Positions 9,282-18,461 of a DNA stretch of 64,000 bases are shown piece by piece (position 1 is the first letter of the stretch; each line of letters starts with the position of its first letter). Below the pieces are notes generated by a model that was given only the letters and a program-made list of their open reading frames with translations, was not told the DNA's origin and did no database searches. Source of the stretch: Alphaproteobacteria bacterium (GTDB lineage Bacteria; Pseudomonadota; Alphaproteobacteria; Rhodobacterales; Rhodobacteraceae); the NCBI GenBank assembly GCA_030426685.1, contig JAUHYC010000002.1:62001-126000 (forward strand), given 5' to 3'. The position numbers and the translations under genes were made by a program.

Positions 9282-9833
9282 ATGCCCCAGAAATCCGTCT
9301 GTGTGTATTGCGGGTCACGCAATGGTGAGAATCCGGCCTATTCCGACGCGGCCCGGGCCTTTGGCACGTTGCTGGCCACCGAAGGCTGGCGACTGGTCTA
9401 TGGGGCTGGTGACGTAGGCCTGATGGGCGAGGTTGCCCGCGCGGCTCAATCCGCCGGGGGCGAGACCTTTGGCGTGATCCCGGTACACCTGTTGCGGCGC
9501 GAAGTGGGCAAGACAGACCTGACGCGCTTTGTGGTGACCGAGACCATGCACGAACGCAAGAAGGTCATGATCATGAATGCCGATGCGGTGGTGGTTCTTC
9601 CGGGCGGTCCCGGATCGTTGGACGAACTGTTCGAGGCGCTGACATGGCGGCAGTTGGGTCTGCATGACAAACCCATTCTGGTGATGAATGTCGACGGGTA
9701 TTGGAACGCCCTGCATACGCTGTTGGATCAACTCATTGGTCAGGGCTTTGCCGATGCTTCGCTAGCCGACTTCATCACCTGGGTCGACACGCCAGAAACA
9801 GCCATGAGCAGTCTGCATCAGCTTCTGGACTGA
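9282..9833 (+). CDS. LOG-family (TIGR00730) nucleotide-processing protein
   Basis: A protein of 183 residues with a Rossmann-like fold. It starts VCVYCGSRNGENPAY, has GAGDVGLMGEVA, and contains the active-site motif as PGGPGSLDELFE (usual form PGGxGTxxE, so Thr is replaced by Ser). Characterised LOG proteins are phosphoribohydrolases that release cytokinin bases from nucleotide 5'-monophosphates, and many bacterial members act on AMP-like substrates; the old label lysine decarboxylase is a mis-annotation. It is divergent from the LysM gene and convergent with the host-attachment-family gene. Confidence 0.88.
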   Translation: MPQKSVCVYCGSRNGENPAYSDAARAFGTLLATEGWRLVYGAGDVGLMGEVARAAQSAGGETFGVIPVHLLRREVGKTDLTRFVVTETMHERKKVMIMNADAVVVLPGGPGSLDELFEALTWRQLGLHDKPILVMNVDGYWNALHTLLDQLIGQGFADASLADFITWVDTPETAMSSLHQLLD

Positions 9834-9882
9834 CAATATCCGTCGCCGGACGGCTTACACCATCCGACGGTTCAGGTATCAC

Positions 9883-10335
9883 TCAAGCCGGTTTGGACAA
9901 ACGCGCTGTGAGGATCCGCTCGACCTTGTGCAGCGGGTGGTTGGTTAACGTCTTGTCCACCTCGGCCACGACCTTGGCCAGAACTTCGCTGTGCAGACGG
10001 CGGCGCAACAGCCCCAGAACATGCGGGCTGGCAACCAGTACGAGGCGCCTGTAGGCCCCCTTCAACCCCTTCCGGTTCAGCAGGTTCGCCACATCCTGAA
10101 CGAAAAGCGATCTCGCATGGGTCTTCCAGGTGTCTTCCTCAACTGCCGATTTCTGGTTGGGGCCTGTATCCGCCCTCCGCCCTGCGCGGTCGGATGGTTT
10201 TGCTGGTCCGGCATCCGGTTCCTCAACGGATACAACAACCAGATTGGGGTCTTGCGCATCGGTGATATTCTCCATCACCAGCGCCTTTTCTCCATCGGCA
10301 ATTATTACCCAAGTTCCCTGTTCAAGTGCGGCCAT
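9883..10335 (-). CDS. Host attachment family protein
   Basis: A protein of 150 residues starting MAALEQGTWVIIADGEKALV, with a charged middle (PSDRAGRRADTGPNQKSA) and a C-terminal part LVLVASPHVLGLLRRRLH. This pattern is that of the family annotated as required for attachment to host cells, named from plant-associated bacteria and possibly related to the eRF1 domain fold. The start at 10335 follows AGGAGA six bases upstream; a start five codons earlier overlaps that ribosome site and is less likely. It is monocistronic, and no function can be read from active-site motifs. Confidence 0.75.
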   Translation of the reverse strand: MAALEQGTWVIIADGEKALVMENITDAQDPNLVVVSVEEPDAGPAKPSDRAGRRADTGPNQKSAVEEDTWKTHARSLFVQDVANLLNRKGLKGAYRRLVLVASPHVLGLLRRRLHSEVLAKVVAEVDKTLTNHPLHKVERILTARLSKPA

Positions 10336-10673
10336 TATGCTCTCCTGCATAGATTAACGTGGCTGTCACAGTCCCCCGAACATTACTCAATTGGCACGCG
10401 CCAGTGGTTTTACGACGCGCTGATTGTTCTGTTTTCCAGTGGTTGGCGGCTCTCTCCCTCCGCACACTATAGCTAGGTGTTGCGGAGACCGGTACAATAG
10501 GTCCGAGCCCAAAAGTTGACGCTTCGTCAGGTTTTCACTTGTAGCGGCATCTCAAGAATTATTCGACTTTCAACGCTGACGTATCTCCAACCGAGAGATG
10601 CTGCTAGACTGGCCGCATTCAATGGTGGCGAGCATTGGGTAATCAGGCGTTGTACCCGATTGACGGAGTAAAT
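10336..10673. other. 338-base intergenic region between divergent genes
   Basis: No convincing gene is present. Promoters for the two flanking divergent genes must lie here. TTGACG near 10516 followed about 17 bases later by TTGTAG is one possible weak promoter for the AhpD-like gene. I see no clear operator or RNA structure. Confidence 0.4.
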
Positions 10674-11243
10674 ATGAAACGGCTTTTCCCATCTCTTCCT
10701 CAAGACGCAACGCTTGGTGGTGTGATTCGCCGGTTTGCGGACAAGCTCACTCCATGGTGCGAATATGAGAGCCTCGTAATGCGGGGTAAGAGTGACTTAT
10801 CCTTCTCCGAGCGTGAACTGATCGCAGCATATGTTTCGGGTCTGAACGCCTGCTCCTATTGTCACGATGCCCATACGGCGTTTGCCCGCGCCTATGGAAT
10901 TGATCCAAAGTTGATCGAAGCCCTTATGGAGGACATCGATTCCGCACCTGTTGATCAGCGGTTCAAACCAATCCTCGCCTACGTCTCGAAACTCACGCTG
11001 TCGCCAGCCCTTATGGTCGAGGAAGATGCAAAAGCTGTATTTGATGCAGGATGGTCCGAAGATGCACTCTTCGATGCGATTCAGGTTTGCGGCGTATTCA
11101 ATCTGGTAAATCGACTCGTTGAGGGGACGGGAATCAGCAGAATTGGCAGCGATCCCAATGAAATCGACGAACAAACCCTCGCGGAGTTCCGCAGTAAGAC
11201 ATTCTATACCGATTTCGGCCGGGCAAATGGCTTAGATGTCTAA
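10674..11243 (+). CDS. Carboxymuconolactone decarboxylase/AhpD-like peroxidase-related protein
   Basis: A protein of 189 residues with the redox motif C60-S-Y-C63-H-D-A-H of AhpD-like alkylhydroperoxidases, in an all-helical fold. The segment SFSERELIAAYVSGLNACSY is the family hallmark. Such proteins use the CxxC pair for thiol peroxidase or related redox chemistry. I chose ATG 10674 because GGAG lies seven bases before it; an in-frame TTG 39 bases upstream has no ribosome site. It neighbours sodB in the opposite orientation, consistent with oxidative-stress functions, but they do not form an operon. Confidence 0.82.
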   Translation: MKRLFPSLPQDATLGGVIRRFADKLTPWCEYESLVMRGKSDLSFSERELIAAYVSGLNACSYCHDAHTAFARAYGIDPKLIEALMEDIDSAPVDQRFKPILAYVSKLTLSPALMVEEDAKAVFDAGWSEDALFDAIQVCGVFNLVNRLVEGTGISRIGSDPNEIDEQTLAEFRSKTFYTDFGRANGLDV

Positions 11244-11325
11244 TGGCTTGGGTCCGACTTGGGCTTGAACTGGATGCTGGAAGCATATTCTACAACAACG
11301 ACACGCCTTTGATCGCCGCTGCCAC

Positions 11326-11359
11326 AAAAAAGGCCTGCCAGCGTCACCGCCGACAGGCC
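11326..11359 (-). terminator. Rho-independent terminator of sodB
   Basis: On the minus strand GGCCTG and CAGGCC pair around a GC-rich loop that can extend the stem, directly followed by a run of six T. It begins 29 bases after the sodB stop. Confidence 0.8.
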
Positions 11360-11387
11360 CCTTACATAACCCGATGAGGTCGATCCA

Positions 11388-11987
11388 TCACATCCGCGAT
11401 GCAACGTTTTCCCAGTTCACCAGATTGTCGAGGAAGTTCGACAGGTAAGCCGGACGCTTGTTGCGGAAATCGATATAGTAGGAGTGCTCCCACACGTCGC
11501 AACCCAGCAGCGCGGTCTGACCGAAGCACAGCGGGTTCACGCCGTTCTCGGTCTTGGTTACGGCCAGCGAGCCGTCTGCATTCTTGACCAGCCATGCCCA
11601 GCCCGAGCCGAACTGACCGGCGCCAGCGGCGCTGAACTGCGACTTGAATTCATCGACCGAGCCAAAGCTTTCGGTCAGCGCTTTTTCCAACTCACCAGGC
11701 ATGGCATTGTCGCCCGGGCCCATCATCTCCCAGAACTGGTTGTGGTTCCACAGCTGGCTGATGTTGTTGAAGATACCGTTCTGCGCGACAGCGGACTTGT
11801 CGTAGGTGCCAACGATGATCTCTTCCAGCGATTTGCCGTCCCATTCGGTACCAGCGATCAGCTTGTTTCCGTTGTCGACATAGGCCTTGTGGTGCAGGTC
11901 GTGGTGATATTCCAGCGTTTCTGCGGACATACCCTTGGCTGCCAGCGCGTCATGTGCATAAGGAAGATCAGGAAGTTCAAAAGCCAT
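11388..11987 (-). CDS. sodB: Superoxide dismutase, Fe type
   Basis: Cytoplasmic superoxide dismutase of 199 residues. It starts MAFELPDLPYAHDAL and shows HHDLHHKAYVDNGNKL, the helical metal ligand region near FNNISQLWNHNQFW, AGQFGSGWAWLV with the active-site Gln placed as in iron enzymes, and the signature DVWEHSYYIDFRNKRPAYL with the Asp and His ligands. The length is normal for FeSOD. The frame is open upstream of 11987, but homology starts at MAFELPDLPYA and AGGGGG precedes that ATG. A terminator follows the gene. Confidence 0.95.
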   Translation of the reverse strand: MAFELPDLPYAHDALAAKGMSAETLEYHHDLHHKAYVDNGNKLIAGTEWDGKSLEEIIVGTYDKSAVAQNGIFNNISQLWNHNQFWEMMGPGDNAMPGELEKALTESFGSVDEFKSQFSAAGAGQFGSGWAWLVKNADGSLAVTKTENGVNPLCFGQTALLGCDVWEHSYYIDFRNKRPAYLSNFLDNLVNWENVASRM

Positions 11988-12086
11988 CTCGGCCCCCTGT
12001 TGAAATGAATGTTGCGTTCCAAAGGTTAAATGCTTTGGCAAGTGCCGCAGGTCAAGGGCAGAGATCACAAAACCCGGAGGTCCGCG

Positions 12087-12854
12087 ATGCTGACACAGGC
12101 GCGCAAGATGTTCTACCGCGCCCGCGGATACTATGCAGGCACCCTGAACGGAGAGCCGTTCCGCCTGGATCCTTATCATTCGAAATTCTGGCGCAAGGCA
12201 TCGGCGGGCAATTGGGAGCCTGAAACATTCGCCATCCTTGATGAACATCTCTCACCACAACAGGATTATCTGGATATCGGAGCCTGGATAGGGCCCACCG
12301 TCCTCTACGCCGCGCGCCGGGCCCGCCATGTCTGGTGTTTTGAACCCGATCCTGTGGCCTATCGCCATCTGGTGTGGAATCTGGAACTTAACGACATCCG
12401 AAACGTGTCCGCCTTCAGCATTGCCTTGTCAGACGGCTTTGGCATCGCACGCATGGCATCAGCGCATGGTGAGGCAGGCGATTCAACCTCTTCGCTGCTC
12501 AAAGACGGTAGCCACGGCACCGACGCGCTGACCATCGGATGGGATCAGTTCGCGAACGCCGTCAATCTGTCTCAGGTGTCACTGGTCAAGATGGATATAG
12601 AAGGCGCTGAGTTTTCAGTATTGCCTTCGCTGCTACCCTGGTTGAAAAAGGCAAACCCAGCGCTCTTTCTCTCAACACATGCGCCATATCTGAGCGCAGA
12701 AAACCGCGCGACTGCGATGAATAAACTCTCAGAAGACCTGGCCTTCTACCACCACTGCCGAGACCCGCTCACCGGCGATACCGGCAAATCGGCCCTCACG
12801 GGTCAAAGGGCACTTACTCAATTCCCCACCTTTCTGTTCAGCGCGAACGTCTAA
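12087..12854 (+). CDS. FkbM family methyltransferase
   Basis: A protein of 255 residues with a class I SAM-dependent methyltransferase core: YLDIGAWIGPTVLYAAR near residues 66-82 is the SAM-binding motif I, followed by VWCFEPDPVAYRHLVWNLELN (motif II with the acidic Glu) and VSLVKMDIEGAEFSVLP, a signature of FkbM proteins. Members O-methylate sugars or small molecules, and in marine bacteria they often act on polysaccharides. ATG 12087 follows CGGAGG at suitable spacing. It is divergent from sodB and convergent with sox operon 1; the acceptor substrate is unknown. Confidence 0.85.
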   Translation: MLTQARKMFYRARGYYAGTLNGEPFRLDPYHSKFWRKASAGNWEPETFAILDEHLSPQQDYLDIGAWIGPTVLYAARRARHVWCFEPDPVAYRHLVWNLELNDIRNVSAFSIALSDGFGIARMASAHGEAGDSTSSLLKDGSHGTDALTIGWDQFANAVNLSQVSLVKMDIEGAEFSVLPSLLPWLKKANPALFLSTHAPYLSAENRATAMNKLSEDLAFYHHCRDPLTGDTGKSALTGQRALTQFPTFLFSANV

Positions 12855-12876
12855 CGCCAAACGCCAGCGATCCGCC

Positions 12877-12917
12877 CTTCATCTGGCCCGAAATACTCTG
12901 GGGGTGAGGCCGCAGGC
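12877..12917 (-). repeat. Dispersed repeat copy A (hairpin-AGTATTT-N6-AGATGAAG)
   Basis: On the minus strand GCCTGCGGC (12917-12909) is followed after 11 bases by AGTATTT (12897-12891), six bases, and AGATGAAG (12884-12877). Three further copies with the same six-base spacing are at 16586, 48172 and 59322. This copy lies between convergent genes fkbM and soxG. Confidence 0.7.
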
Positions 12918-12918
12918 C

Positions 12919-12937
12919 GAGGGGGCAAAGCCCCCTC
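12919..12937. terminator. Bidirectional hairpin between fkbM and soxG
   Basis: GAGGGGGC-AAA-GCCCCCTC forms a perfect 8-bp GC-rich stem, 65 bases after the fkbM stop and 28 bases beyond the soxG stop, immediately next to repeat copy A. There is no clean T-run on either side, so its strength as a terminator is uncertain. Confidence 0.5.
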
Positions 12938-12964
12938 AGCTGTATATCAAAAGGCAGGCGCAGC

Positions 12965-13531
12965 TTAGTAAACGCCGACCTTGCTGCCGGGCTGCGCGGC
13001 AACTTTCAGAAGCTTGAAGACATAGTCCGCAGCCGACCTGAAGCAGACCACGCGGAATGACTCAGCGTCGTCCATCCAGAACGCGCCCGCCACCTGTGCC
13101 AACCGCGAACGACGGATCTGACCGGGCTGAAACGCCTCTGTCGACAGATCGACCGGGGCCAGCTTACCCAGAACCTCGCGCGCACTGCTACCCGAGATAC
13201 GGAAAACGGCGCGAGCGTCAGAGACGTTGACCGCCAGTGCGTGTATACCGCTCAAGGCGTTGGTCATGGCGGCCAGCTTGGCCTCAACCTCGGCATATGG
13301 GACCAGTACCAGCAACTCATCGTTCGACAACCAGCAAGCGCCGGTCTCACCTTCGACATTCGCCTCACGCTGGCCGGGCACGTTCTGCCCGGTGGCATCC
13401 TTCACGGCTTTGGCCAGGACCTTGTCCGACAGATCGCCGCGCAGGGTGATCATGCCCTGAAGGCCGCATTCCTCGACCTTGGCGATGCCCTCATAGCTGG
13501 CGTGGTTCAATGCGCTGATGGGTTCAGACAT
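12965..13531 (-). CDS. soxG: Sarcosine oxidase gamma subunit (operon 1)
   Basis: A protein of 188 residues, the small gamma subunit of heterotetrameric sarcosine oxidase, with the aminomethyltransferase-like (GcvT) fold. MSEPISALNHASYEGIAKVEECGLQGMITLRGDL and the C-terminal FRVVCFRSAADYVFKLL match SoxG. The start ATG at 13531 overlaps the soxA stop by eight bases (ATGTCTGA), with GGAG eight bases before it; open frame exists upstream only inside soxA. It is the last gene of soxBDAG. Gamma subunits are needed for assembly of the complex and carry no known cofactor. Confidence 0.92.
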   Translation of the reverse strand: MSEPISALNHASYEGIAKVEECGLQGMITLRGDLSDKVLAKAVKDATGQNVPGQREANVEGETGACWLSNDELLVLVPYAEVEAKLAAMTNALSGIHALAVNVSDARAVFRISGSSAREVLGKLAPVDLSTEAFQPGQIRRSRLAQVAGAFWMDDAESFRVVCFRSAADYVFKLLKVAAQPGSKVGVY

Positions 13532-16500
13532 TCTGCTTCTCCCCGTCCTTGTCAAAAAAGATCGGGTCCACGATCTTGGCTTTGTAGATTTTGCCGTCCG
13601 TACCTGGGAAATCGACAATTTCACCCATGCGATCAGGACCGTGCTTGATCAGCCCCATGGCGATACCTTTGCCCAGATTGGCCGAATAATAGGTCGAGGT
13701 CACACGCCCGATCATGTTGCGCTGACCATTGGCATTCACGCCCTCACCCACCGCATAAGCACCGTCTGGCAAAACCGATCCATCCACAGTCTCCAAACCG
13801 ACCAATTTCCAGCGCTCTGGATCGGCCATGTGGGTCCGTGAATGGGCGCGTTTGCCGAGGTAGTCCTCTTTCTTTTTCGACAGCGCCCAGTGCAGCCCCA
13901 GATCCTGCGGGATCACGGTGCCGTCGGTCTCGTCACCGATCATGATAAAGCCCTTTTCGGCCCGCAGGATGTGCAGACATTCGGTGCCGTATGGCATCAC
14001 GCCGAACTCTTTGCCTGCCTCCATCAGAGCGTTCCAGAACGCCTGACCCTGGCTTGCCGGAACCGCGATCTCATAGGACAGCTCACCCGAGAACGAGATG
14101 CGGTAGGCGCGTGCATCGAACTCACCGATCTTGCCGTCACGCCATTCCATGAAGGGCAGCGCCTCTTTCGACAGGTCCATGCCACCGCCCGCTTGCGCGT
14201 TCAGTTTCTCGAGCACTTTGCGCGCGTTCGGACCCACGACAGCGACCTGAGCGTATTGCTCGGTCACGTTGGCGACGTAGACTTTCCAGTCCCACCATTC
14301 GGTCTGCAGCCATTCTTCCATGTGACCGTGGATACGCTCGGCCCCACCGGTGGTGGTGTGGCACAGCCATGTGTCCTCATCGATACGGGCGACAACGCCG
14401 TCGTCGATCAGGAAACCGTTTTCCGAGCACATCAGGCCATAGCGGCATTTGCCGACCTTCAGCGTGGACATCATGTTGGTGTACAGCATGTCCAGGAACT
14501 TGCCCGCGTCAGGGCCTTTGACGATCAGCTTACCCAGCGTCGAGGCGTCCAGCAGGCCGAGGTTCTCACGGGTGTTTTTCACCTCGCGATTCACCGCGTC
14601 ATGTACGGATTCTCCGGCGCGGACATAGGCATAGGTCCGGCGCCAATGACCGACCGGTTCCCAATCCGCGCCATTCTTGTCGTGCCAGTCGTGCATCGGA
14701 GTCTGACGGATCGGTTGGAATACCTCACCGCGTGCCTCGCCGCCGATCGACGCCAGCGAGATGGGGGTGTAGGGCGGCCGGAAAGTGGTGGTGCCAACCT
14801 TCGGAATTTCCGAGTCCAGCGCATCGGCAAGGATAGCCAGGCCGTTGATATTGCTCAACTTACCCTGATCCGTTGCCATGCCCAGCGTCGTGTAGCGCTT
14901 GGTATGCTCGACGCTTTCATAGCCTTCCCGCGCAGCCAGTTGAACGTCGGACACTTTGACGTCGTTCTGGAAATCCAACCACGACTTCATCCGCAGTTGG
15001 ATATCGGCATTCGCTGGCATCAGCCAGACCGCCTCCATCTGTGCTTCTTCAACGGTCTCGCCAACCGGAGCCTTGGTGTTCTTGGGTTTGTGACCACAGG
15101 CTTTGGCCGCGGCCTTACCCGCAGCATGCGCGTCTGTCAGAACGTCCCCCAGGGAAAGTGGGCCGTTTGAAGAACCCGCAGCGACAACAAAACCTTCACC
15201 ATCCGCACCCAATGGCGGGCGCGATGGGTCGGGGCGGAAATGGGCGTTGGTCTCATCCCAGATCAGCTTGCCACCGCAATGGGACCACATGTGCACAACC
15301 GGAGACCAGCCGCCCGACATGGCGACCGCATCACATTCGACCTCTTCCCGCGCGCCGCCGATACCATCCTGATTGCACAGTTCAACCTTCTTGACGCGCT
15401 TGCCGCCTTTAACCTTCGCGATGGCCTTTCCGGGATCGACGCGGATACCCAACTGGCGGGCTTCTTCAGCCAGAGGCCCGGCGCTGTCGCGCGCGTCGAC
15501 CACGCGCAGAACATCCACACCGGCCTGCTTCAGTGTGATCGCGGTGCGGTATGCGTCGTCATTGTTGGTGGCGACGATGACACGCTCGCCCGGAGTCACG
15601 CCCCAGTTGACGACATAGTCGCGCATCGCCGAAGCCAGCATCACGCCAGGAACATCGTTACCCGCAAAAGACAGCGGTCGTTCGATCGCACCGGTGGCAG
15701 TCACGACCTGCTTGGCACGGATGCGCCAAAGGCGATGACGCGGGCCTTGCACGCCCGGCGTGTGGTCTGTCAGTCGCTCATATCCGAGTACGTAACCGTG
15801 GTCATAGACCCCCGCGCCCATGCAGCGATTGCGCATGGTGACATTGTCCATTGTTTCGAGTTCGGAAACCAATTGTTCCACGAACTTATCCACAGGCTCG
15901 CCATCAATGGCTCCGCCGTCAACCGGAGCGCGACCGCCCCAATGCGCGGTTTGCTCGATCAGCAGGACCTTGGCACCGGACTGTGCAGCGACTTTGGCAG
16001 CTTGCAGACCTGCAACACCGCCACCAATCACCAGAACATCGGTGAAAGCGTAGAAATGCTCATATGTGTCAGCGTCCCGGTTGTCTTTGTCCGGTGCTTT
16101 ACCCAAACCGGCAGACTGCCGGATAAAGGGTTCATACACATGCTTCCAGAACGGTTTCGGATGAATGAACATCTTATAGTAGAAACCGGCCGGCAGGAAA
16201 CGCGACAGATGCGTGTTCACGGCACCGATGTCGAAGTCCAGATTCGGCCAGTGGTTCTGCGACACCGAGGTCAGACCGTTGAACAGCTCGGTCGTGGTGG
16301 CGCGCTGGTTTGGCTCGAACCGATTGCCCTCACCTAGACCAACCAATGCGTTTGGTTCTTCCGCACCACTAGCGACAACACCACGCGGGCGATGGTACTT
16401 GAACGACCGGCCCATCATCATCTGGTCATTGGCCAGCAGGGCCGACGCGAGCGTATCGCCCTCAAAGCCCTGCATCGAGGTGCCGTTGAACGTGAAGGTG

Positions 16501-16553
16501 ACCTTTTTCGACCGATCGATCAGACGGCCTTGTTTTGCGAGACGGGTGCTCAT
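13524..16553 (-). CDS. soxA: Sarcosine oxidase alpha subunit (operon 1)
   Basis: A protein of 1009 residues. An N-terminal ferredoxin-fold domain (MQGFEGDTLASALLAN) lacks cluster cysteines, as usual for SoxA. An NAD-binding Rossmann region follows (VLVIGGGVAGLQAAKVAAQ near 168-190), and the C-terminal GcvT-like half (from about 600; GELSYEIAVPA, GTECLHILRAEKGFI) binds tetrahydrofolate. The enzyme oxidatively demethylates sarcosine to glycine, passing the methyl carbon to tetrahydrofolate as 5,10-methylene-THF and making hydrogen peroxide. The start at 16553 (MSTRLAKQGRLIDR) is the family start; the frame is open into soxD but without homology. Repeat copy B lies between soxD and this start. 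Confidence 0.95.
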   Translation of the reverse strand: MSTRLAKQGRLIDRSKKVTFTFNGTSMQGFEGDTLASALLANDQMMMGRSFKYHRPRGVVASGAEEPNALVGLGEGNRFEPNQRATTTELFNGLTSVSQNHWPNLDFDIGAVNTHLSRFLPAGFYYKMFIHPKPFWKHVYEPFIRQSAGLGKAPDKDNRDADTYEHFYAFTDVLVIGGGVAGLQAAKVAAQSGAKVLLIEQTAHWGGRAPVDGGAIDGEPVDKFVEQLVSELETMDNVTMRNRCMGAGVYDHGYVLGYERLTDHTPGVQGPRHRLWRIRAKQVVTATGAIERPLSFAGNDVPGVMLASAMRDYVVNWGVTPGERVIVATNNDDAYRTAITLKQAGVDVLRVVDARDSAGPLAEEARQLGIRVDPGKAIAKVKGGKRVKKVELCNQDGIGGAREEVECDAVAMSGGWSPVVHMWSHCGGKLIWDETNAHFRPDPSRPPLGADGEGFVVAAGSSNGPLSLGDVLTDAHAAGKAAAKACGHKPKNTKAPVGETVEEAQMEAVWLMPANADIQLRMKSWLDFQNDVKVSDVQLAAREGYESVEHTKRYTTLGMATDQGKLSNINGLAILADALDSEIPKVGTTTFRPPYTPISLASIGGEARGEVFQPIRQTPMHDWHDKNGADWEPVGHWRRTYAYVRAGESVHDAVNREVKNTRENLGLLDASTLGKLIVKGPDAGKFLDMLYTNMMSTLKVGKCRYGLMCSENGFLIDDGVVARIDEDTWLCHTTTGGAERIHGHMEEWLQTEWWDWKVYVANVTEQYAQVAVVGPNARKVLEKLNAQAGGGMDLSKEALPFMEWRDGKIGEFDARAYRISFSGELSYEIAVPASQGQAFWNALMEAGKEFGVMPYGTECLHILRAEKGFIMIGDETDGTVIPQDLGLHWALSKKKEDYLGKRAHSRTHMADPERWKLVGLETVDGSVLPDGAYAVGEGVNANGQRNMIGRVTSTYYSANLGKGIAMGLIKHGPDRMGEIVDFPGTDGKIYKAKIVDPIFFDKDGEKQNV

Positions 16554-16585
16554 TGTGCGGACCTTTCGCATATGGAAGCGTCGGA

Positions 16586-16618
16586 GCCTCCGGCGGGAGT
16601 ATTTTTGAAAAGATGAAG
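16586..16618 (+). repeat. Dispersed repeat copy B, inside sox operon 1
   Basis: GCCTCCGGC (16586-16594), three bases, AGTATTT (16598-16604), six bases, AGATGAAG (16611-16618). It fills the soxD-soxA gap and is oriented against the operon. Confidence 0.75.
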
Positions 16619-16620
16619 CA

Positions 16621-16950
16621 TCAGGAGAACTCTCTCCATGTCCACCCGGGACGTTTCGCGGTGATTGCGTCCTTGATCTCTTGCGGCGGCTCGGTGGTTT
16701 GAGCGGAATAGGTGCCAAACACTTCGAGCGTCTGTGTGCAGCGGGCCGCGTGGAACCACTTGCCGCAACCATTCGCATGGCGCCACCGTTCGAAATGAAC
16801 GCCTTTGGGGTTCTCGCGCATGAACAGGTAGTCGTGGAAGTCGTCATCGGAAGAGCCCGGACCAAAGCGTTTCAGATGCGCCTCGCCGCCAGCGGCCAGT
16901 TCGGTTTCTTCGGCGTCCACGCCGCAACAGGGGCAATGCAGGATCAGCAT
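16621..16950 (-). CDS. soxD: Sarcosine oxidase delta subunit (operon 1)
   Basis: A protein of 109 residues. The zinc-binding delta subunit is recognised by CPCCG at residues 6-10 and HANGCGKWFHAARC, giving the CxxC plus HxxxC ligand set. In solved heterotetrameric enzymes this small subunit binds one structural zinc and contacts alpha. ATG 16950 follows AGGA eight bases upstream. It is the second gene of soxBDAG, 88 bases after soxB, with small inverted repeats (for example GATTTTT/AAAAATC near 17017-17035) in the gap. Confidence 0.93.
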   Translation of the reverse strand: MLILHCPCCGVDAEETELAAGGEAHLKRFGPGSSDDDFHDYLFMRENPKGVHFERWRHANGCGKWFHAARCTQTLEVFGTYSAQTTEPPQEIKDAITAKRPGWTWREFS

Positions 16951-17038
16951 GTGTTCATCCTTTCGGCAGCAGGCGCATCAAGGCTGCCTGCGAATTCAGT
17001 AGTGCGGGCGCGCGCGATTTTTCGGCGAAAAATCTTCA

Positions 17039-18283
17039 TCAGTGCGCAACCCCGGCGGCGACGCTTTCGTCGATAAAGCGGCCCTCTTTGAAACGATCCA
17101 ACGAGAACGCCTCGGTCAGCGGCGAATGACCTGTGGCCATCAGCTGTGCCATGCCCCAGCCTGAGCCTGGAATGGCCTTGAATCCACCAGTGCCCCAGCC
17201 GCCGTTAATGAAACAGCCCTGAAGCGGCGTTTTTGACAGGATCGGAGACCGGTCGCCGGTCATATCCACAATCCCGCCCCACTGGCGCAGCATTTTCAGG
17301 CGCGAGATCATCGGGAAGGTCTCGACCAGCGCGCGCACGGTTTCTTCGATATGGTGGAAGCTGCCGCGTTGGGTGAAGTTGTTGAAACCGTCGGTGCCGC
17401 CGCCAATCACCATCTCGCCCTTGTCGGATTGAGACATATAGCCGTGCACTGTATTGGCCATCACCACCACATCCATACAGGGCTTGATCGGCTCAGACAC
17501 CAGAGCCTGCAGCGCAATTGCCTCCAGCGGCAGACGGAAGCCCGCCATCTCGGCCAACTGACCGGAATGCCCGGCAACCACTATGCCCAACTTGTCACAA
17601 TCAATTACACCCTTGGTGGTGTCGACACCGACAACACGGCCGTTTTCCTGGCGCACACCGGTAACTTCGCATTGCTGGATGATGTCCATGCCCATCGCCG
17701 AACACGCACGGGCATAGCCCCATGCCACCGCATCGTGGCGCGCGGTGCCACCACGTTCCTGCCAGAGTGCGCCCAGAACAGGGTAACGCGGGCCGTCGAG
17801 ATTGATGATCGGCACCAGTTCTTTGACGCGCTCGGGGGTGATCCACTCGGTCTTCACCCCCTGCAGTGCGTTGGCGTGGGCCGTGCGCTGATAACCGCGG
17901 ATTTCGTGCTGGGTTTGCGCCAGCATCATCACGCCACGCGGGCTGAACATGATGTTGTAGTTCAACTCCTGGCTCAGGTCTTCGTAAAGGCCGCGTGCCT
18001 TTTCGTAGATCGCCGCCGAAGGGTCTTGCAGATAGTTCGATCGGATGATCGTGGTATTCCGACCGGTGTTACCGCCACCCAGCCAGCCCTTTTCGATCAC
18101 GGCGACGTTCTGGATACCGTAGTTCTTGCCCAGGTAATACGCGGTCGCCAGACCATGACCACCAGCACCAACGATGATGACGTCATAGCGCTTTTTGGGT
18201 TCGGGCGATCGCCAGGCGCGCTCCCACCCGGTGTGATAACGCAGCGCCTCACGCGCCACAGCAAAGGCTGAGTAATGTTTCAT
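17039..18283 (-). CDS. soxB: Sarcosine oxidase beta subunit (operon 1)
   Basis: The catalytic flavoprotein subunit, 414 residues. YDVIIVGAGGHGLATAYYL near 33-51 is the FAD-binding Rossmann motif. GGTARHDAVAWGYAR carries a His near 183 at the site where FMN is covalently bound in characterised enzymes, and GGWGTGGFKAIPGSG near the C-terminus is a further DAO-family motif. It oxidises the N-methyl group of sarcosine to the imine. I took ATG 18283 (MKHYSAFAVAREAL) from family similarity; ATG 18295, four codons upstream, has GAAG nearby and is an equal alternative. It is the first gene of soxBDAG and is divergent from ccmI. Confidence 0.94.
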   Translation of the reverse strand: MKHYSAFAVAREALRYHTGWERAWRSPEPKKRYDVIIVGAGGHGLATAYYLGKNYGIQNVAVIEKGWLGGGNTGRNTTIIRSNYLQDPSAAIYEKARGLYEDLSQELNYNIMFSPRGVMMLAQTQHEIRGYQRTAHANALQGVKTEWITPERVKELVPIINLDGPRYPVLGALWQERGGTARHDAVAWGYARACSAMGMDIIQQCEVTGVRQENGRVVGVDTTKGVIDCDKLGIVVAGHSGQLAEMAGFRLPLEAIALQALVSEPIKPCMDVVVMANTVHGYMSQSDKGEMVIGGGTDGFNNFTQRGSFHHIEETVRALVETFPMISRLKMLRQWGGIVDMTGDRSPILSKTPLQGCFINGGWGTGGFKAIPGSGWGMAQLMATGHSPLTEAFSLDRFKEGRFIDESVAAGVAH

Positions 18284-18461
18284 GAGCGAATCCATCCGGT
18301 CTTCGATGATTGGGCGCAGATATGCCGCGCCTTGTCATTCTAACCCTGCCGTGCAACGCCGCAATAATGCGCTATTGCGACATGACCGCCCCTCGCGGCC
18401 ATTTGTCCCTTTTGTCGGCGCGCTGAGAGGTCTAAGTCAGGGCAACCATATCGGAGGGACC

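Noticed and set aside
13842..15170. A 442-residue open frame antisense to soxA of operon 1
   Set aside because: Shadow of a highly conserved gene; no ribosome site or family motif.
15886..15894. Perfect DnaA-box word TTATCCACA
   Set aside because: It lies within soxA coding sequence (VDKFVE region) and has no partner boxes, so it is likely chance. It also weakens the similar word near nrdR.
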